From positions 1 through 11,923 of the forward strand of contig JAFCZI010000035.1 in the NCBI GenBank assembly GCA_019314425.1: DNA of 11,923 bases, written 5' to 3'. Below, piece after piece: positions 8,066 to 11,923 of this stretch. The position numbers and the translations under genes are program-made. This DNA is from Deltaproteobacteria bacterium. GTDB lineage: Bacteria; Desulfobacterota; DSM-4660; Desulfatiglandales; Desulfatiglandaceae. The notes beneath the pieces were generated by a model, which searched no databases, had not been told where the DNA came from, and worked only from the letters and a program-made list of their open reading frames with translations. Each line of letters starts with the position of its first letter. The stretch's first letter is position 1.

Positions 8066-8440
8066 ATGGACGCAAACAAAACGATCCTCATCGCGGAACA
8101 GGCCGGGAACACCCCCAAAGCACTGGAGATTTTTGCTGCGGAGCAGGGATTTGAACTGCTGAAAGCCGACAATTTGAAGGATGTATTGCTGACCCTGCAG
8201 GAAAACAGAATTGATGCATTGGTGCTGGATGCGGCCCTGCTGGCAGAGGACTGCGGGTTCATCTCGGTCATAAAGGGGATGGGAAAAGACCTTCCCATCA
8301 TCGTTTGTGCGGAAAAAAACACCCCTGAACTGGAGAGCGAAATTCGTAAATACCAGATTTTCTATTACCATATCAAATCATTTGGAATTGAAGATCTCGT
8401 GATGGCCATCGTCAACGCTGTTAACGGGTTATCTCATTAA
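8066..8440 (+). CDS. Degenerate response-regulator receiver-domain protein
   Basis: A 124-residue stand-alone receiver (CheY-like) domain with no output domain. The beta1 strand KTILIAEQ should end in an acidic pair but has A10-E11. The phospho-acceptor position is kept as D55 in ALVLDAALL. The conserved Thr/Ser after beta4 is C81 in IIVCAE, and the conserved lysine is K104 in HIKSFG, without the usual following proline. Phosphorylation is therefore possible but the switch is altered. I chose ATG 8066, just before the first beta strand; a TTG at 7997 would add 23 residues of non-domain sequence. The stop lies 16 bases before the MetF-like ATG, so the genes are co-transcribed. Its place in a metabolic operon suggests it binds or tunes the redox complex rather than transcription; this is inference. 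Confidence 0.75.
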   Translation: MDANKTILIAEQAGNTPKALEIFAAEQGFELLKADNLKDVLLTLQENRIDALVLDAALLAEDCGFISVIKGMGKDLPIIVCAEKNTPELESEIRKYQIFYYHIKSFGIEDLVMAIVNAVNGLSH

Positions 8441-8443
8441 CTT

Positions 8444-8448
8444 GGAGG
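8444..8448 (+). promoter_or_regulatory. Ribosome binding site fixing the MetF-like start
   Basis: The sequence ggagg lies eight bases before ATG 8457. The alternative in-frame TTG at 8442 overlaps this site and has no such sequence before it. Confidence 0.8.
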
Positions 8449-8456
8449 CTCGAACC

Positions 8457-9332
8457 ATGCCGTTAAAGGAAAAAATTGTTGCTGGAAAATTTATTGTTCT
8501 GGGAGAATTCGAACCACCCAAGGGTGCTGTTTTCGATTCTTTTGTCAAGGAGGCCAACCTTGTCAGGGGTCGAATGGATGCTTTGGTGGTCCCGGAAATG
8601 GCCAACGCGGTTCTGAAGGCCAGTTCACTCGGGGGCTGCGCCTGTCTGGAAAGGGAGGGGATTGAGTCCGTGCTTCAAGTCTGTTGCAGAGACCGCAATC
8701 GTCTGGCCCTTCAAGCGGACATCCTGTCGGCAGCCGCCCTGGGCGTCAAAAACATCATGGCAGTCAGCGGCGTGGAGACCCGTTTCGGGGACCACCCCCA
8801 GACAAGGACCGTGAATGATCTGGATTTAATAGAACTGATTGAAACCCTGCAAGTCCTGAATCAGGGAAAAGACCTGGCCGGGGTTGAACTCAACGGGACG
8901 CCTTCCTTTTCCATTGGATCCGCCATTGACGCCGGCGCCACGGGGAATCTGCTGGATATCGAAATGGAACATCTTGAAAAAATGATAGCCTGCGGCGTGG
9001 ATTACGTCATCACCAATCCGATTTTTGACCTGAGACGTTTTGAACAGTTTATCAAGCGGGTGGATACGTCTAAAATTGCTGTGCTGCCCACCGTTCTCCT
9101 GCTGAAATCCGCCGGTATGGCCCATTATATTGATCGCAATATGAGGGGGATTTCCATCCCGCAAGATATGATCCGGCGCATCCAAAAAGCACCGGATAAA
9201 GTTCAGGAATGCGTTCGAATCGCGGCCGAAACCTTAAAACAGGTTAAGGCAATGAAAATGGCCGGCGTTTTGATTTCAACCGTCGGTTGGGAAAGCAAGC
9301 TCCCTTTAATCCTGAATGAGGCACAGATTTAA
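8457..9332 (+). CDS. MetF-like flavoprotein (methylenetetrahydrofolate reductase family)
   Basis: A 291-residue TIM-barrel flavoprotein of the methylenetetrahydrofolate reductase family. Family landmarks: EFEPPKG at 17-23, whose E17 matches the catalytic Glu28 of E. coli MetF; CCRDRNR at 76-82; FGDHP at 110-114; and VLPTVLLLKSAGMA followed by GISIPQDMIRRI near the C-terminus. Two key positions differ. The E. coli Asp120 position (normally TGD) is V106 in AVSGVETRFGD, and the E. coli Gln183 position is N187 in ITNPIFD. Folate binding or chemistry may therefore be altered. In acetogens MetF can form complexes with MetV, Hdr proteins and MvhD, and here an HdrA-like gene begins 23 bases downstream, so a comparable complex is likely. 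No MetV gene is in the window. I am sure of the family, less sure that it reduces methylenetetrahydrofolate. Confidence 0.88.
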   Translation: MPLKEKIVAGKFIVLGEFEPPKGAVFDSFVKEANLVRGRMDALVVPEMANAVLKASSLGGCACLEREGIESVLQVCCRDRNRLALQADILSAAALGVKNIMAVSGVETRFGDHPQTRTVNDLDLIELIETLQVLNQGKDLAGVELNGTPSFSIGSAIDAGATGNLLDIEMEHLEKMIACGVDYVITNPIFDLRRFEQFIKRVDTSKIAVLPTVLLLKSAGMAHYIDRNMRGISIPQDMIRRIQKAPDKVQECVRIAAETLKQVKAMKMAGVLISTVGWESKLPLILNEAQI

Positions 9333-9355
9333 ACATCGGAAAGGAATCCTAAATC

Positions 9356-11923
9356 ATGTCCAATAACCAGTCTCAACAGAAGTCAGGATCGGTAATGGTT
9401 GTCGGCGGCGGTATCGCCGGCATGCAGTCGGCCCTGGACCTGGCCAATTCAGGTTACCATGTTCAGCTTATTGAAGGGTCTTCAGCCATTGGGGGAATCA
9501 TGTCCGAACTGGACAAGACGTTTCCCACCAATGACTGCGCCATGTGAATTATCTCGCCCAAACTGGTCGAGGTCGGCCGGCATCTCAACATTGATTTAAT
9601 TACCTCCGCCGAGATAAAAAAGGTGGAAGGAACTGCGGGAAATTTCAACGTCACGGTTCAAAAAAAGCCACGTTTTATTGATACCACCAAGTGCACTGCC
9701 TGCGGGGACTGCACCGATGTGTGCCCCGTCGTACTTCCCAACGAGTATGATCAGGGAATGAGTCAGAAACGCGCCACATTCAAGAAATACGCTCAAGCCA
9801 TCCCCAGCGCCTTTGCCATTATGAAAGCGGACAAAGCACCGTGCCACGATGCCTGTCCCGCCGGATTGAATGTTCAAGGCTATGTCCAGATGGTGGGCCA
9901 GGGAAAATATGAGCAAGCCCTTCAAATCATCATGAAGGAGCTACCCCTGCCAGGCGTCCTGGGCCGCATCTGCCCGCACGCCTGCGAAGAGGCCTGTCGA
10001 AGATGCGAAGTGGACAACCCCGTGGCCATCCGCAACCTGAAACGGCTGGCGGCGGATAAGTTTGATCCCAGGGAAATCCAAATCGATTGTCTCCCTTCAC
10101 GACCAGAAAAGGTGGCCATCATCGGTTCGGGTCCGGCGGGTCTTTCCGCCGCTTATCATCTGGCGCGAAAAGGCATTTCCTGCACCATTTTCGAAGCACT
10201 TTCCAAACCCGGTGGCATGCTCCGCGTGGGCATTCCGGACCATCGGCTGCCCCAGGACATTCTGGACCAGGAGATTGAAATCATCACCCGTCTGGGCCAG
10301 GAAATCAAAACCGACACCCGCCTGGGCGTGGATTTCACCGTAGACAGTCTGTTTGAAGAGGGTTACAAGTCCGTCTATCTGGCCATTGGCGCCCACAAAG
10401 GGATTGGTCTGCAGATTCCGGGAGAAGAGGCCAAAGGCGTTCGACAGGGGGTGGATTTTCTGCGGGAAGTAAACCTTGACGGAACAACCCCGGTCGGCAG
10501 GCAGGTGGCCATCATCGGTGGCGGAAATGTCGCCATTGACGTATCGCGTGCGGCGATTCGACTGGGTGCCGAAGCGGTCCATATCCTGTATCGCAGAACC
10601 CGTGCCGAAATGCCCGCCTGGGAGGAAGAAATTGACGCGGCGGAAGCCGAAGGGGTCCAGATCGCCTACCTGGCAGCCCCCGAAGAAGTGCTGGTCCGGG
10701 AAGGCCGGGTGGTGGGCCTGCGTTGTTTGCGAATGGAACTGGGCGAACCGGATGCATCGGGTCGAAGGCGCCCTGTCCCCATTCCGGGCAGTGCGTATGA
10801 TCTGGAAATTGACCAACTCATCCCGGCCATCGGTCAGAAACCGGACCTTTCCGCGCTGGAACACATCAAGGACTTGGATTTTTCATCGCGGGGTACGGCT
10901 GAAACAGATGACCTGACTTTTGCCACAGGGCGGGAAGGGGTATTTGCCGGTGGTGACCTTCAGACCGGCCCGGCCCAGGCCATTATGGCCATTGCAGCGG
11001 GACGGGAAGCGGCCTGCTCCATTGAGCGCTTTCTGGACGGTGAGGACATGGCCGAAGGACGAAAGCCCCTGGTCACGGATACGCCTGATTACCGCCCCAT
11101 TCCCGAAAATATGCCCCTGGAACTCAGAAAACCCATGCCCGAGCTCCCCGTATCGGATCGGGCCGGGAATTTCAGGGAGGTGGAACTGGGCTATCAGGAA
11201 CCGGAAGGTCAACAGGAAGCGCAGCGATGCCTGAACTGCGGGTACTGCTGCGAATGCTTCCAGTGTGTGGATGCCTGCAAGGCTGACGCGGTAACCCTCA
11301 TCACCCACGCGGAACAATCCGAAACCCTTGAGCTCACGACGGGAGCCATTATTCTGGCGCCGGGATTCCAGCCTTTTGACCCATCCGGATTGGAAACCTA
11401 TCATTATACGGAATATCCCAATGTGATCACTTCCATGGAGTTTGAGAGGATCCTCTCAGCTTCGGGTCCCACCATGGGGCACCTGGTCCGGGTTTCAGAT
11501 CATGCGGAACCTAAGAAAATCGCCTGGATTCAGTGCGTGGGATCCCGGGATGTCCATAACTGCGACCATGTTTACTGTTCCTCGGTGTGCTGTATGTACG
11601 CCATCAAGGAAGCGGTCATCGCCAAGGAACACGCAGGGGATGACCTGGATTGCGCCATTTTCTACATGGACATGCGAACCCATGGGAAAGACTTTGAAAT
11701 TTACTACAACAATGCCAGGGACAAACACGGGGTCCGCTTCATAAGATCCCGGATACACACCATTGATCCCAAACTTGACGATGATGCCCTGATTCTGAAA
11801 TACGCGACCGAAACCGGCGAATTCATCGAGGAAGAATTTGATCTGGTGGTACTCTCCGTGGGCATGGAAATATCGCCCCAGGTGGTCGAACTGGCTGAAA
11901 ACATCGGACTGGATCTGAACGAA
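9356..11923 (+). CDS. hdrA: Selenocysteine HdrA fused with GltD-like module (3' incomplete)
   Basis: An HdrA-like electron-transfer flavoprotein, 856 codons visible and open at the window edge. Domains in order: FAD site GGGIAG (G17, G19, G22); [12 protein letters not shown] then TGA codon 64 then IISPKLVE; a 4Fe-4S motif C113, C116, C119, C123; a GltD/NfnB-type module with cysteines C163, C167, C206, C210, C214 and C217, a second FAD motif GSGPAG (257-262) and an NAD(P) motif GGGNVA (388-393) followed by [14 protein letters not shown]; a dense cysteine set C625 to C641; then the HdrA region with C727, C741, C745 and C746, the last three in [14 protein letters not shown]. The frame has no stop but the TGA, and homology continues across it, so the TGA is read as selenocysteine. 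The ribosome site aagga is at 9341-9345. Probably takes electrons from NAD(P)H and splits them between iron-sulfur carriers and the MetF-like partner. Insertion of a GltD module inside HdrA is unusual. Confidence 0.9.
9545..9547 (+). other. In-frame TGA read as selenocysteine (codon 64)
   Basis: The TGA lies within [20 protein letters not shown]. In cysteine-type HdrA proteins this position is Cys (NDCAMC), and Cys-to-Sec replacement is the usual pattern for selenoproteins. The frame is open on both sides and protein similarity is uninterrupted, which argues against a nonsense mutation or frameshift. Confidence 0.88.
9569..9586 (+). promoter_or_regulatory. Candidate bacterial SECIS stem-loop
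   Basis: The arms gaggt (9569-9573) and atctc (9582-9586) form five pairs, one of them G-T, around the 8-base loop cggccggc. The loop begins 26 bases after the TGA and has G at its second position, which fits the general bacterial SECIS pattern (a hairpin shortly 3' of UGA inside the coding region, G near the loop start). The stem is short and an overlapping weaker hairpin starts at ctcg 9553-9556, so the exact fold is uncertain. Confidence 0.5.

Noticed and set aside
8442..8456. TTG start for the MetF-like gene
   Set aside because: It overlaps the ggagg site that fits ATG 8457.
9356..9547. A complete 63-residue protein ending at TGA
   Set aside because: Similarity to HdrA continues in the same frame straight through the TGA for 792 codons, so this is the start of a selenoprotein, not a small gene.
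10097..10864. 255-residue open frame on the minus strand
   Set aside because: Antisense to the GltD-like FAD and NAD(P) motifs of the HdrA fusion, with no recognisable domain.
9356..11923. HdrA as a pseudogene with a nonsense codon
   Set aside because: The TGA sits exactly at a conserved Cys position, the rest of the frame is intact with all cofactor motifs, and a SECIS-like hairpin follows.

Overview
The window reads as chromosomal DNA of a Desulfobacterota-type anaerobe (sulfate-reducer-like). The main clue is the right end: a MetF-like protein followed by a selenocysteine-containing HdrA flavoprotein, a combination typical of anaerobes that use the Wood-Ljungdahl pathway and flavin-based electron bifurcation. 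Every gene I can support is on the + strand. No tRNA, rRNA, CRISPR array or transposase gene was seen.

Left part (1-7054): an accessory, defence-like region. Two overlapping genes for unrecognised soluble proteins (99-791 and 784-1284) are followed by a short REP-like palindrome at 1345-1376. Then comes a tight two-gene unit: a DUF1156-type adenine-specific DNA methylase (1409-4327) and, 12 bases later, a large SNF2-type helicase with an N-terminal phospholipase-D-like domain (4340-7054). Methylase plus nuclease-like helicase suggests an anti-phage or restriction-like system related to the helicase-methylase-ATPase clusters. No ATPase partner lies in the window. The methylase gene has a distinctly AT-rich stretch just before its catalytic DPPY motif.

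Middle (7055-8065): a stand-alone UPF0178 (YaiI/YqxD) gene with a TTG start (7285-7752), then about 310 noncoding bases carrying a 22-base-period direct repeat and a small hairpin.

Right part (8066-11923): an apparent operon. It holds a small degenerate receiver-domain protein (8066-8440), a MetF-like flavoprotein (8457-9332) that has lost two residues important for methylenetetrahydrofolate reduction, and an HdrA-like protein (9356 to the window edge, incomplete). The HdrA gene has an in-frame TGA at 9545-9547, at the position of a conserved HdrA cysteine. Reading continues for 792 codons without another stop, so the TGA is read here as selenocysteine. A GltD/NfnB-like NAD(P)H oxidoreductase module is inserted inside this protein, giving a predicted two-flavin, multi-cluster electron-transfer enzyme. 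Together the MetF-like and HdrA-GltD proteins probably form a redox complex linking NAD(P)H, iron-sulfur carriers and a C1 or C1-like substrate.
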